Source: a virus. Taken from it: a stretch of DNA of 44,898 nucleotides. Position numbers and translations under genes: made by a program. This document shows positions 1 through 7,458 of this stretch, piece after piece (within the stretch, counting starts at the first letter, position 1; each line of letters starts with the position of its first letter). The stretch spans positions 1 to 44,898 of the IMG/VR virus record IMGVR_UViG_3300008267_000095, one strand, 5' to 3'. The notes beneath the pieces were generated by a model. That model had not been told where the DNA came from, searched no databases, and saw nothing but the letters and a program-made list of their open reading frames with translations.

Positions 1-55
1 TTCGCCTGTTTCAGGTCGCATAATGCATAGGAAAAGGCGCGACAAAGGGAGGGGG

Positions 56-83
56 TTGACATCGGCCAAAAAATGTGTATAAT
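56..83 (+). promoter_or_regulatory. Sigma70 promoter for the early arm
   Basis: A consensus -35 box TTGACA (56-61) and a consensus -10 box TATAAT (78-83) are separated by 16 bp. It lies directly upstream of the first gene and is the strongest promoter match in the window. It should be read by unmodified host RNA polymerase, which fits a phage with no polymerase of its own. An in-frame ATG at 73 lies inside the promoter and cannot be the start of the first gene. Confidence 0.9.
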
Positions 84-132
84 GGAAAGGGTCGACGGCA
101 ATGTCGCTGTCGCAAATTCTCGGAGCATACAT

Positions 133-654
133 ATGACTACAGTTGCGGAAAACCTTGGACACTTGATTGTCGACAGCCTGAATGCCTATCTGCAAGGCGA
201 GAAAAAGCAAGGCAACGGCTACGGTAAACTGATTCAATTTGCTGCAGAGTGCATCAATGGTATCGAAGATACCAAGAAGGCAGATGTTCTTAAGAACACG
301 TTGCAAGCTGCAGAAGGTGAATACAAAATCGGCATGAAAGTGGAGCGTATGCCAGCGGCTTACCGTTCAGCTAAGAGTGTCATTGTGACAGCCGTAAGCA
401 TGAGCATATGCCTTACTGATTCGGATGGCAAGTATAAGGGCAAGACTGAATTGGAAAAAGAAATCAAAGAGGGCAAGCCGGGCAAGCCTGAATTCGAAAA
501 GTTTAAAGCCAGCATGAATACAGCTACGCTGATTTTCGGTAAGCTGGATGCACTGGATGATGTACGTAATGCCAAGGAATTGGTGCGACAGCTTGCTGAT
601 CTTGTCATTAAGACAGAAGCGAGCATGATGGCTGAAGTTAAACTCGCCGCTTGA
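133..654 (+). CDS. First early protein, unknown function (173 aa)
   Basis: First gene after the strong promoter and therefore probably made immediately after infection. The start is placed at ATG 133, because the upstream in-frame ATG at 73 overlaps the -10 box; CGGAG at 121-125 is a suitable ribosome binding site. The protein looks soluble and mostly helical, with a Lys/Glu/Gly-rich middle (about residues 105-125) and no signal peptide or membrane segment. I recognise no family. Position suggests a host-takeover or regulatory role, but that is inference only. It carries one exact copy of the dispersed palindrome (286-297), read as Val-Leu-Lys-Asn, and another copy follows its stop codon. Confidence 0.8.
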   Translation: MTTVAENLGHLIVDSLNAYLQGEKKQGNGYGKLIQFAAECINGIEDTKKADVLKNTLQAAEGEYKIGMKVERMPAAYRSAKSVIVTAVSMSICLTDSDGKYKGKTELEKEIKEGKPGKPEFEKFKASMNTATLIFGKLDALDDVRNAKELVRQLADLVIKTEASMMAEVKLAA

Positions 655-655
655 T

Positions 656-667
656 GTTCTTAAGAGC
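656..667. repeat. Intergenic copy of the dispersed palindrome
   Basis: GTTCTTAAGAGC begins right after the stop codon of the first gene and is one of the very few copies outside coding sequence. It sits 2 bp before the hairpin at 670-695. Because it is free of coding constraint, it is the cleanest place to test whether the motif binds a protein. Confidence 0.8.
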
Positions 668-669
668 AC

Positions 670-695
670 CGGGAGGGACAATCGTGTCTCTCCCG
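670..695 (+). other. Intercistronic hairpin after first gene
   Basis: The arms CGGGAGGGACA (670-680) and TGTCTCTCCCG (685-695) pair over 11 bp with one G-T wobble, closing a four-base ATCG loop. No T-run follows, so a simple intrinsic terminator is unlikely. More plausible roles are a 3' stabiliser of the abundant first mRNA, an RNase III processing site or partial attenuation. The next gene starts 21 bp downstream. Confidence 0.65.
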
Positions 696-715
696 AATAT
701 GTAAGTGGAGGTAGC

Positions 716-919
716 ATGAACATTGTCATTCAGATACGTAATGTATACGGTAATAACCTTGCCTATCCTGTATGCAAAAGAGCTTGCCTTTTTGCTAGGC
801 TTACTGGGCATAAAACACTCTCACGTTCTACGTTGTATGACATTGAGGAGTTGGGCTACAGTGTAAAAATACAAATACTGGGAGTGTCTGAACTTGCCAA
901 TTGGAATGGGGAGATTTAA
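716..919 (+). CDS. Small conserved phage protein (67 aa)
   Basis: Starts at ATG 716 behind GTGGAGGTAGC, a strong ribosome binding site. The layout QIRNVYGN, then a Cys-containing LFA-type segment, a Thr-Leu-rich segment and a final 'ELGYSVKI' resembles a short hypothetical protein I recall from many tailed phages. No function is known to me. It has no membrane segment and no full metal-binding motif. The stop is followed immediately by the next gene. Confidence 0.75.
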   Translation: MNIVIQIRNVYGNNLAYPVCKRACLFARLTGHKTLSRSTLYDIEELGYSVKIQILGVSELANWNGEI

Positions 920-920
920 C

Positions 921-1082
921 ATGCGTTCAATTGTAGTCTTTTCATGTGCTACTGCTGGCTTCTTGCTCTATCTACTGGCTATTCTACAGACTAATGTAGA
1001 GTCCATGATGATACTTACTATGTTAGCCGTATTCGTGCTGTTCATTGCACTTATGCTACAATTAGATAAGGATACCCGATGA
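921..1082 (+). CDS. Small two-span membrane protein (53 aa)
   Basis: Start chosen at ATG 921 behind GGGGAG; the open frame extends back to a TTG at 894 but that region overlaps the previous gene. The 53-residue product has two hydrophobic helices (about residues 4-21 and 28-47) joined by a short turn and ends in a charged tail, LDKDTR. It is probably an inner-membrane protein made early, such as an anti-host or superinfection factor, but the sequence does not decide. Its stop overlaps the next start as ATGA. Confidence 0.7.
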   Translation: MRSIVVFSCATAGFLLYLLAILQTNVESMMILTMLAVFVLFIALMLQLDKDTR

Positions 1083-1345
1083 TGCGAGTAATTAGCGGAA
1101 TATACCACCGGGATGATGTTCGCTCTAAATATACCAAAGGTGATAGGGCTAAGATGTACACCTATGTTCCTAAGAACAACAAGCGAGGAAAGGTTAAGCG
1201 TATCAATCCTGCACAGCATGTATGGGAAATGGAGCATGGCATTGGAAGCTATTGCACCTATGTAGACGGTAGCAAGTTTAGCGATGCTGATGTTCTTAAG
1301 AGCATGGCATCCACCGATCCTCTAATCCTAATCATGGGAGCATAA
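1079..1345 (+). CDS. Hypothetical early protein (88 aa)
   Basis: Begins with ATGATG overlapping the previous stop, so it is probably translationally coupled. The N-terminal half is basic (many Lys and Arg to about residue 45) and the C-terminal half is neutral, which would suit a nucleic-acid-binding protein, but no known fold is recognisable. Two copies of the dispersed palindrome fall inside the gene (1166-1177 and 1292-1303). Confidence 0.7.
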   Translation: MMRVISGIYHRDDVRSKYTKGDRAKMYTYVPKNNKRGKVKRINPAQHVWEMEHGIGSYCTYVDGSKFSDADVLKSMASTDPLILIMGA

Positions 1346-1346
1346 C

Positions 1347-1574
1347 ATGGACTATCGAAGCACCGACCTATCTACGGATACTTTGCAAGAAATCTATTCT
1401 GACTTTTACAAGGACATGTACGGTACTCGCCCTTCACCCATTACATCAAGGGAAGAACTATTGTACGGGCTAGAACTATTGCAATCGGACTTCAATGCTA
1501 TGCTATCCACTGATGCTGGTAGGGCAGAACTATCTGATGCTGGCTGGTACTTTGAGCAGGAGACTATGCAATGA
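1347..1574 (+). CDS. Hypothetical acidic early protein (75 aa)
   Basis: Starts one base after the preceding stop and ends in an ATGA overlap with the following gene. The protein is acidic, rich in Asp, Glu and Tyr, with no membrane segment. I do not recognise it. Tight packing on both sides supports it being a real gene of the early operon. Confidence 0.7.
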   Translation: MDYRSTDLSTDTLQEIYSDFYKDMYGTRPSPITSREELLYGLELLQSDFNAMLSTDAGRAELSDAGWYFEQETMQ

Positions 1575-2062
1575 ATGTATTCTATCTTGACAGTGATCTA
1601 AAGCAATGCGCTATAATGCACACAGATAAGCATGTAGTTAAGATGATACTGGAATATGCCCAGTTACTATCTACTGCACACTATGTATGCGATGGCTCTA
1701 CACCAGAGGGAATGTATAAGCCCACCCATATCAATCACCCGTCTGCAGTGTGGGTACGTAAATCTTCTTATAATTATATATGGTTATGTAATATGCTAAT
1801 TGCATTATGTTCTGAATACACCTATCGCTATTCTAAAACTCATAAAGTAGAGAGGGAGGGGCTATGCTATTTGCTGCTAAAAAATGTTCCTAAGAACATC
1901 GGAAAAGAATTGTGGTCTGAGCCTACACCTGCAATGCCTGATGAATATAAAGTGAAAGGTGATAGCATAACATCCTACCGCAAGTATTATGCCAGTGCTA
2001 AGACACACCTGCATGCATGGAAAAAACGTAGCATCCCATCTTTTATCACGGAGGCAGTATGA
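1571..2062 (+). CDS. Conserved phage protein, pyrimidine-dimer-glycosylase-like family
   Basis: The 163-residue protein has the pattern of a widespread phage family: an N-terminal 'FYLDSDLKQCA', then HTDKHVVKMILEYAQLL (about residues 17-33), a central 'THINHPSAVWVRKS', an Asn-Tyr-x-Trp-Leu segment and a C-terminal YRKYY...WKKR stretch. From memory this family is usually called hypothetical or likened to pyrimidine dimer DNA glycosylases; that functional link is uncertain. The gene overlaps both neighbours by ATGA. A palindrome copy (1886-1897) encodes Val-Pro-Lys-Asn. Confidence 0.75.
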   Translation: MNVFYLDSDLKQCAIMHTDKHVVKMILEYAQLLSTAHYVCDGSTPEGMYKPTHINHPSAVWVRKSSYNYIWLCNMLIALCSEYTYRYSKTHKVEREGLCYLLLKNVPKNIGKELWSEPTPAMPDEYKVKGDSITSYRKYYASAKTHLHAWKKRSIPSFITEAV

Positions 2063-2310
2063 ACTATCGTCAATGGAAACTTGAAAACACTTTCATCACT
2101 GCTAATGATGGCATTGCTATGCAATGGATAGATAAGAAGGGTAATAGGGTTACAGTGTGGGGTAGTGATATATACGGTACACTACAATGCACTACATCCT
2201 ACCCTATGGATACTAAACCATTCATGGATATTTATATAACACAAGTAGGTAATGCGTCTGGTTTAGTTAATAAACTAAACAGAATGCGTGAGGAGTTTAT
2301 GGCAGCTTAA
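2059..2310 (+). CDS. Hypothetical early protein (83 aa)
   Basis: Starts in an ATGA overlap with the preceding gene and is the last gene before the second promoter. The N-terminal half is a compact Trp- and Gly-containing segment that may be a small beta fold. I recognise no family. A 21-base AT-rich gap separates its stop from the -35 box of the next promoter. Confidence 0.7.
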   Translation: MNYRQWKLENTFITANDGIAMQWIDKKGNRVTVWGSDIYGTLQCTTSYPMDTKPFMDIYITQVGNASGLVNKLNRMREEFMAA

Positions 2311-2331
2311 CATTTCTTAACAAAATTCCCC

Positions 2332-2360
2332 TTGACAATTGTTGGGGGGAGTGGTACTAT
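2332..2360 (+). promoter_or_regulatory. Second sigma70 promoter of the early arm
   Basis: TTGACA (2332-2337) and TACTAT (2355-2360) are separated by 17 bp in a 103-base intergenic gap. The leader to the next start is about 47 bases. It would boost transcription of the VWA/MoxR, thyX and replication genes relative to the five small genes upstream. The G-run in the spacer (2344-2350) is unusual. Confidence 0.85.
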
Positions 2361-2413
2361 TGTTGTCGTCGTGGCAGAGTTACTACTATCATCAATTTTG
2401 CATGGAGATTCCA

Positions 2414-2602
2414 ATGCTTACACGTAAAGATTACATTTCATTGTGTGATGCTATGGCTGAAGGGCTAGTCAATAAGAACTTTACAGAGAGTGTATGCTCA
2501 TGGCTATCGAAAGATAATCCGCGATTTGATCGAGCCAAATTCGAAATGTTCCTAAGAACACTGATTGAGAAGAAACAGAAAGCTAAAGAGGTGAGCGTAT
2601 GA
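2414..2602 (+). CDS. Hypothetical protein (62 aa)
   Basis: Start placed at ATG 2414, five bases after GGAGA. A TTG at 2339 that would extend the frame lies inside the promoter, and an in-frame ATG at 2402 is used up by the ribosome site. The small protein is basic at its C-terminus (EKKQKAKE). A palindrome copy at 2548-2559 is read here in the alternative frame, Phe-Leu-Arg. Function unknown. Confidence 0.7.
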   Translation: MLTRKDYISLCDAMAEGLVNKNFTESVCSWLSKDNPRFDRAKFEMFLRTLIEKKQKAKEVSV

Positions 2603-2793
2603 AACCAGTTGTATTCTATGCTGGCATGGTGTCCTATCATCCTACTGGTGATGTAGAGGTGGCACGTGTATTCTGTCCCGATCATTATAAGTTGGGTAAG
2701 AATGTAGATGTACGTACTAGTCGTGTTCTTAAGAAATTCGATGGTGGATTCGAAACTCTAAACACTGTTTACATTCAAACAGAGAGGGAATAA
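2599..2793 (+). CDS. Hypothetical protein (64 aa)
   Basis: Overlaps the preceding stop by ATGA and the following start by TAATG, which supports translation. The short product has a central 'VARVFCPDHYKLGKNV' segment and a Glu-rich end. No family recognised. A near-exact palindrome copy (2725-2736) is present. Confidence 0.65.
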   Translation: MKPVVFYAGMVSYHPTGDVEVARVFCPDHYKLGKNVDVRTSRVLKKFDGGFETLNTVYIQTERE

Positions 2794-4502
2794 TGGCTAT
2801 ATTAGATGATGTATACACTGCGCTAGATGTAAACAAATACATTGCTGCAGTGTGTAAACAGGCTGGAGTGCGTGTAATGTGGGATAATCCTGATGCTACA
2901 CCACGCACTAATGGTAAGGTGATGTATTTGCCTAAAATCAATGCCTATGCATCGCATAAGAATAATGTCAATCTGAAACAGTTTGTAAAGCATGAGACTA
3001 GCCACATTCAGTATTCGGATTTTGCCTTACTGCAAAAGCATAAGCCTACAGGGTTGCTGATGCTGCTGGATAATTTGCTAGAAGATCATCGCATCGACTA
3101 TCTTAATGATTCTGAATATGATGGTGATAGGAAAAACACTGAACAATTTATGTCCTATTATGCTGCTGATTTTGATAAGCATATAAAACCTAATGATGAG
3201 TGGTGCGATGTTATCTCACCTGTTATGGCATGGGATAGTGATGTGCGAGAGGATGTATGGACTATGCCACACAAACTCTTCCATTCCTATATGTCTGAAG
3301 ATGGTAAGCGTGTATATGCAGCACTGCATGCTGGAGATTATGCTGATGTTCTTAGGAGCATTCGTACCATCAAAAATCCTACACTAGGTGGACAGAAGGT
3401 GTATGATTTAGCTGTGCGTATTCTTACGGAAATATTTGGGCAAGATGCTAAAGACTATGAGCAGAAGCCTAGCAAGTCCACTGCAAGTGCAGGTGATGGG
3501 GAAGGTGAGGGCGAGGGAAAGAGTGAACGTAAGAAACTATTAGTTGAAGATATGAAAGGTAAGCAGATACTACCTTACACTATACATGAGGGCGTTACTG
3601 GTGAAGGTATTAATGCATACAATTATAAGACTGGTAAAGGTGCTGCCTATTGTCCTGCTGCTGAAGATATGAAGGAGTGGGATTTTACCACTGGCACTGG
3701 TAAAAATATAGATGTATCATATGGCAAAGGTGAATATATTAGAGGTATACAAAATGCACTTAGTGGTAGTGAATCACTAGCACATCAAGTGCGTACTAAG
3801 TTGCAAATACTTAGCAGAGATAGGTATGAATATGGTAAAAAGAAAGGGGCATTGCATAACAGTGCATTGTATAGGGCTACATTAAAAGATGCCAAAGGAT
3901 TTAATGAGCGTATCTTTAAGCAAAAAATTGTTAACAATACGCTAGATGTAGCGGTGCAAGTGTTGGTAGACGCTAGTGGTAGTATGTCCGGTACTAAATT
4001 CACTAACGCTAGTGCTGCTGCTGTATTGCTGAATGATGTTCTTAGTAACACGTTACGTATCCCTGTAGAAATACTTGCATTTTCAGAGTGTAGTAGTGCT
4101 AATACAATGTTTATAATGAAGTCTTTTGATAAGAGCGTACTTAATGCTACTTTGATTAACGATTTTAGTGCAGTGGGTAGGTATTTATCAGATAATGTGG
4201 ACGGAGAGAGCATTGCATATGGATATGGACGCATTAAACAACGTAAGGAGAAACGTAAACTTATGATTGTTCTATCAGATGGTAGTCCTTGTGGTGGGTA
4301 TAGCAGGGGAGATATTCAGCAATACACTCAAGATGTTATTCGTTCAATAGAATCCTCCACTGTAGAGTTGCTAGGTGTAGGTATTATGTATGATGCAGTG
4401 AAGCACTATTATAAACGGTGGGCTAAGATTGATAGTGCTACAGATATACAAGCTAGTTTGTTGTCTATTATTTCTAACAACATTATAAGAGAGGGTGTAT
4501 AA
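2793..4502 (+). CDS. VWA-domain protein with N-terminal HExxH motif (phage CobT-like)
   Basis: The 569-residue protein combines two recognisable parts. Near the N-terminus is a zinc-protease-type HETSH (residues 67-71) followed by LLEDHRID (about 95-102), an arrangement seen in CobT/VWA-associated metallopeptidase-like domains. A Gly/Glu-rich linker (about 220-245) leads to a C-terminal von Willebrand factor A domain with MIDAS motif DASGSMSG (about 392-399) and a later LSDGSP (about 494). The stop overlaps the start of a MoxR-type ATPase, the partner these proteins normally work with in metal-insertion or remodelling complexes. In phages the pair is often annotated CobT/CobS, but no cobalamin gene is present here, so a remodelling or host-targeting role is more likely. 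Confidence 0.85.
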   Translation: MAILDDVYTALDVNKYIAAVCKQAGVRVMWDNPDATPRTNGKVMYLPKINAYASHKNNVNLKQFVKHETSHIQYSDFALLQKHKPTGLLMLLDNLLEDHRIDYLNDSEYDGDRKNTEQFMSYYAADFDKHIKPNDEWCDVISPVMAWDSDVREDVWTMPHKLFHSYMSEDGKRVYAALHAGDYADVLRSIRTIKNPTLGGQKVYDLAVRILTEIFGQDAKDYEQKPSKSTASAGDGEGEGEGKSERKKLLVEDMKGKQILPYTIHEGVTGEGINAYNYKTGKGAAYCPAAEDMKEWDFTTGTGKNIDVSYGKGEYIRGIQNALSGSESLAHQVRTKLQILSRDRYEYGKKKGALHNSALYRATLKDAKGFNERIFKQKIVNNTLDVAVQVLVDASGSMSGTKFTNASAAAVLLNDVLSNTLRIPVEILAFSECSSANTMFIMKSFDKSVLNATLINDFSAVGRYLSDNVDGESIAYGYGRIKQRKEKRKLMIVLSDGSPCGGYSRGDIQQYTQDVIRSIESSTVELLGVGIMYDAVKHYYKRWAKIDSATDIQASLLSIISNNIIREGV

Positions 4503-5590
4503 TGAGTGCTGCTATTATTGGTAAAACATTTTCGTTGGATGAGTTTGTTGCTAGTGCAATGAATAGCACTGTTGAATCTAAGATGGCTGAGATTGCAGAG
4601 GCAGTGCCTGAGACTGAAGAGCCTACCACTGTTAAGGAGTTGATCCTCAAGAGTGGCGAGGTGTCTTATGCCAAGACTTTCGGTGGTGTTCCTAAGAGCA
4701 TGGAAGATTTTGCTGTCAGCATGTTCACTGATGTTCCTGCTAACATGGTGCATCACATTCCCCGCACTGATGATAAGTATGTAGTGCAGAAAGAGGAGTG
4801 TGCTCGCATTGTTGCTGGCATCATGGACAATGAGAAAATCCTCATCACTGGCCCTACTGGTAGCGGTAAATCTTCGCTGGTCAAATATGTGTGCTCTCTG
4901 TTGGGTGCTCCCTTCATTCGTATCAACATGAGTGCCGATGCAGAATCGTCTGTGTTGTTCGGACAGTTGGTAGTGCGTGAGGGTGCTACTGTGTGGGAGG
5001 ATGGGCCTATCACTGAGGCAGTGCGTCATGGTGGTGTGGTGCTTATTGATGAGTGGGAGTTGATGCCGCCTGAGATTAGCATGGGATTGCAGAATCTGCT
5101 GGAAGATGATGGCTACTTGTTCTTGAAAGAGAAGCCCGGTAGTGCAGAAGATAAGACATTCATTCCGCACAAAAACTTCCGTCTTATCTGTGCAGGTAAC
5201 ACTGTTGGACAAGGCGATGAGACTGGTGGATTTAGCGGTACTATGGTGCAGAACAGTGCTACACTTGATCGCTTCACTACCACTGTGTGCCTTGACTATC
5301 TTAGTAAGATGCATGAGGTGAGCATCATTCGCAATAAGACTGCTGTTAAGAAGCCCATTGCAGAGGGTATGGTTAAACTTGCCTCACTCATTCGTAATGC
5401 ATACAATCAGAGGCAGGTAAACCTAACTATGTCACCACGTACACTTATCTCTTGGGGTAATAAGATTGTTCGTCACAATGGTAATCTGTGGTTTGCATTC
5501 TCTATTGCCTACTATGACAAGTTGCGTGATAGCGATAAGAAAGTTGTTAAAGAATTGTTTGAGAAAGTATTTGCCGAGGAGAAAGCATAA
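4502..5590 (+). CDS. MoxR/CobS-like AAA+ ATPase
   Basis: A 362-residue AAA+ ATPase. Walker A is GPTGSGKS (about residues 118-125), Walker B is VVLIDEWE (about 178-185), and a sensor-like CAGNTV follows near residue 229. The C-terminal part has the helical lid typical of MoxR and CobS proteins. The gene overlaps its VWA partner by TAATG, so the two are made together. MoxR ATPases act with VWA proteins as remodelling chaperones; this pair may modify or disassemble a host complex. A Leu/Glu-rich N-terminal extension of about 80 residues may bind the partner. Assignment to AAA+ is firm, the role is inferred. Confidence 0.9.
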   Translation: MSAAIIGKTFSLDEFVASAMNSTVESKMAEIAEAVPETEEPTTVKELILKSGEVSYAKTFGGVPKSMEDFAVSMFTDVPANMVHHIPRTDDKYVVQKEECARIVAGIMDNEKILITGPTGSGKSSLVKYVCSLLGAPFIRINMSADAESSVLFGQLVVREGATVWEDGPITEAVRHGGVVLIDEWELMPPEISMGLQNLLEDDGYLFLKEKPGSAEDKTFIPHKNFRLICAGNTVGQGDETGGFSGTMVQNSATLDRFTTTVCLDYLSKMHEVSIIRNKTAVKKPIAEGMVKLASLIRNAYNQRQVNLTMSPRTLISWGNKIVRHNGNLWFAFSIAYYDKLRDSDKKVVKELFEKVFAEEKA

Positions 5591-6240
5591 TGGTTGAACT
5601 CATTGCTAAGATGGGTGATGATGTACAGATTGAACACATGGCACGTATCTCCAATCCTGCTGCTAGTGTCACTGCAGGGAGTGGTAAACTGCTAGACTAT
5701 CTGATTAAACATAAGCATTGGTCTCCCTTTGAAATGGCTAATGTTGTTATGCTTATTGAATGTCCACGTGATATTGCTAGGCAAGTGTTGCGGCATCGCA
5801 GCTTCACGTTTCAAGAGTTTAGTCAGAGGTATGCCAATCCACTCAAGTGGTTAGGCATGCATGTTCGTAATGCACGATTGCAAGATGCTAAGAATAGGCA
5901 AGCCTCTCTGCCTCTCACTGTTGCAGATGTGCATATAGATGATGAGTGGGTGAGGCGGCAACGTGACATAATGGCTAGTGTGTCTGAGCATTACACTTGG
6001 GCTGTAGATAATGGTGTGGCTAAAGAGGTAGCACGTGCTATCATTCCTGAAGGCATGGTACATAGTCGTATGTATGTCAATGGCACTGTACGTAGTTGGT
6101 TGCACTATTGCCAATTGCGTATGGGTAATGGCACACAGAAAGAACATGCGATGTTGGCTGCTGAATGTTGGGATGTTCTTAAGAACGCATTCCCTTTAAC
6201 CTGTGCTGCTATGGAGGAACACAATGTTCTGGAATCATAG
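5590..6240 (+). CDS. thyX: Flavin-dependent thymidylate synthase ThyX
   Basis: ThyX makes dTMP from dUMP using reduced flavin and methylenetetrahydrofolate. The diagnostic motif appears at residues 68-81 as RHRSFTFQEFSQRY, matching the RHRxxSx(N/Q)ExSxRY signature with Thr in place of the first Ser. The C-terminal part carries the Arg-rich helix around 'GTVRSWLHYCQLR' expected to bind phosphate. At 216 residues it is a normal length. It overlaps the AAA+ gene by TAATG and, with the NrdA/NrdB genes downstream, supplies DNA precursors. One exact palindrome copy (6175-6186) lies near its end. Confidence 0.95.
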   Translation: MVELIAKMGDDVQIEHMARISNPAASVTAGSGKLLDYLIKHKHWSPFEMANVVMLIECPRDIARQVLRHRSFTFQEFSQRYANPLKWLGMHVRNARLQDAKNRQASLPLTVADVHIDDEWVRRQRDIMASVSEHYTWAVDNGVAKEVARAIIPEGMVHSRMYVNGTVRSWLHYCQLRMGNGTQKEHAMLAAECWDVLKNAFPLTCAAMEEHNVLES

Positions 6241-6457
6241 GTTTGTTAATTGCCCGTCCAAGAATGGTGGTGAAGATTGGTATGAGTTGAAAGAGGTGTA
6301 CTATGACAATCTTGGACTGCCCATTGCATGCACTGAAGATGCTGTAGATGTGTGTGGTGAGAGTATGGAAGAGGTGTATAAACTTGGCTATCGCATTGCT
6401 AAAGCATGGGACAAGCCCATCCTACATGAGAAAGATTTTGGGGGAGTTGAAGAATGA
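6224..6457 (+). CDS. Hypothetical acidic protein (77 aa)
   Basis: Start chosen at ATG 6224 behind GAGGAACACA, overlapping the end of thyX by 17 bases. The product is acidic, Trp- and Tyr-containing and soluble, with a single helix-like stretch around 'SMEEVYKLGYRIAKAW'. I do not recognise a family. Its stop overlaps the next gene's ATG. Confidence 0.65.
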   Translation: MFWNHRFVNCPSKNGGEDWYELKEVYYDNLGLPIACTEDAVDVCGESMEEVYKLGYRIAKAWDKPILHEKDFGGVEE

Positions 6458-6630
6458 TGATGATTGACCCGCCTAGTGGGTGGAAGTATGGCTTTCCTAA
6501 ACCACTACCTGATGGTGTTGAGGATGTATATAACTGGCTTGTTGCTAACGGCTATCCACAAGCAGAGATAGATGCATGTGGTGACTATTTCTACTGTAGA
6601 CATTGGGAGGAAGAAGATGTATCTAAGTAG
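6454..6630 (+). CDS. Small hypothetical protein (58 aa)
   Basis: This frame starts with three ATG codons at 6454 overlapping the preceding stop and ends at TAG 6628-6630. The product contains 'PPSGWKYGFPKPLP' and a Cys/Tyr/His-rich C-terminal stretch. Both junctions overlap neighbours and the third-codon pattern looks coding, so it is probably real. Function unknown. Confidence 0.65.
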   Translation: MMMIDPPSGWKYGFPKPLPDGVEDVYNWLVANGYPQAEIDACGDYFYCRHWEEEDVSK

Positions 6631-7450
6631 AGATGAGATGCAAAATGTTCTTAAGGACATTGATGTGCTTAAAAGTATGGAACAAGTAAATATAAATCAT
6701 GATGAGTGTTCTGCTGGAACAGATACAAAGAAACGATTGTATGTGAAACGAGTTGAAGATGGTAGAAATAATACCTATCTATTCTATTGTCATCACTGTG
6801 GCAATCGTGGTAGTTTGAAATATGATGGGTTACGTAGGATAGAAGAGATTGCAAAAGAGACTACTGCTACCGTTAAAAGTAGTGCAGTAGAATTGCTAAC
6901 TGAACTAAATAAGTATAGGCATGGGGTTTTTACCATAGATTTCTGGTCACTTGACGCAAAATTATGGTGGTATAAATATAATTTAGATAAGGATGATGCA
7001 ATACGTCATTGTGTTCAATATAATGATGTAGATGATAGACTGTGGTTGGAAGTAGCAGATGGTTTGTGGCAAGGTAGAGGGTTTGGAGATGCAGCAAAGA
7101 AAATGAAATACTACACTGTAGGAGATATTACTGCTAGTAAGGTGTTTGTAAAAAATAAACGCTCTACAGTGATGCTAGTTGAAGATGTGGTAAGTGCCTA
7201 TAAATGTGCTAAAGCAGGTATTAATGTGCTACCATTGTTAGGTACTACATTACGTCCACACCACCTATCTCTTGTTAAAGGGTATGATAGAGTGATTATA
7301 TACATGGATAATGACACTGCAGGGCAGAAAGCAGCAGTTAATATATACAAAGAGTTAAGTCCTTATACTAATGATCTTGATGTAATATATGATACTAAAC
7401 AACCTAAAGAACGTCCTCTTGAAGAATTACAACACTATGCAACAATCTAA
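6617..7450 (+). CDS. DNA primase (zinc ribbon plus TOPRIM)
   Basis: Start taken at ATG 6617, seven bases after GGGAGG; the longer frame to 6572 is not needed. The 277-residue protein has a zinc-ribbon-like set of ligands (His28, Cys31, Cys58, Cys61) followed by a TOPRIM domain with VEDVVSA (about 186-192) and the metal-binding YMDNDTAG (about 228-235). This is the primase half of T7 gp4, encoded here as a separate gene from the helicase that follows. It lays down RNA primers on single-stranded template. A palindrome copy (6647-6658) is within the first codons. Confidence 0.88.
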   Translation: MYLSRDEMQNVLKDIDVLKSMEQVNINHDECSAGTDTKKRLYVKRVEDGRNNTYLFYCHHCGNRGSLKYDGLRRIEEIAKETTATVKSSAVELLTELNKYRHGVFTIDFWSLDAKLWWYKYNLDKDDAIRHCVQYNDVDDRLWLEVADGLWQGRGFGDAAKKMKYYTVGDITASKVFVKNKRSTVMLVEDVVSAYKCAKAGINVLPLLGTTLRPHHLSLVKGYDRVIIYMDNDTAGQKAAVNIYKELSPYTNDLDVIYDTKQPKERPLEELQHYATI

Positions 7451-7458
7451 GGAGGTGT

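Noticed and set aside
73-132. N-terminal extension of the first gene from ATG 73
   Set aside because: It overlaps the -10 box of the promoter and the transcript would start later; ATG 133 has a ribosome site.
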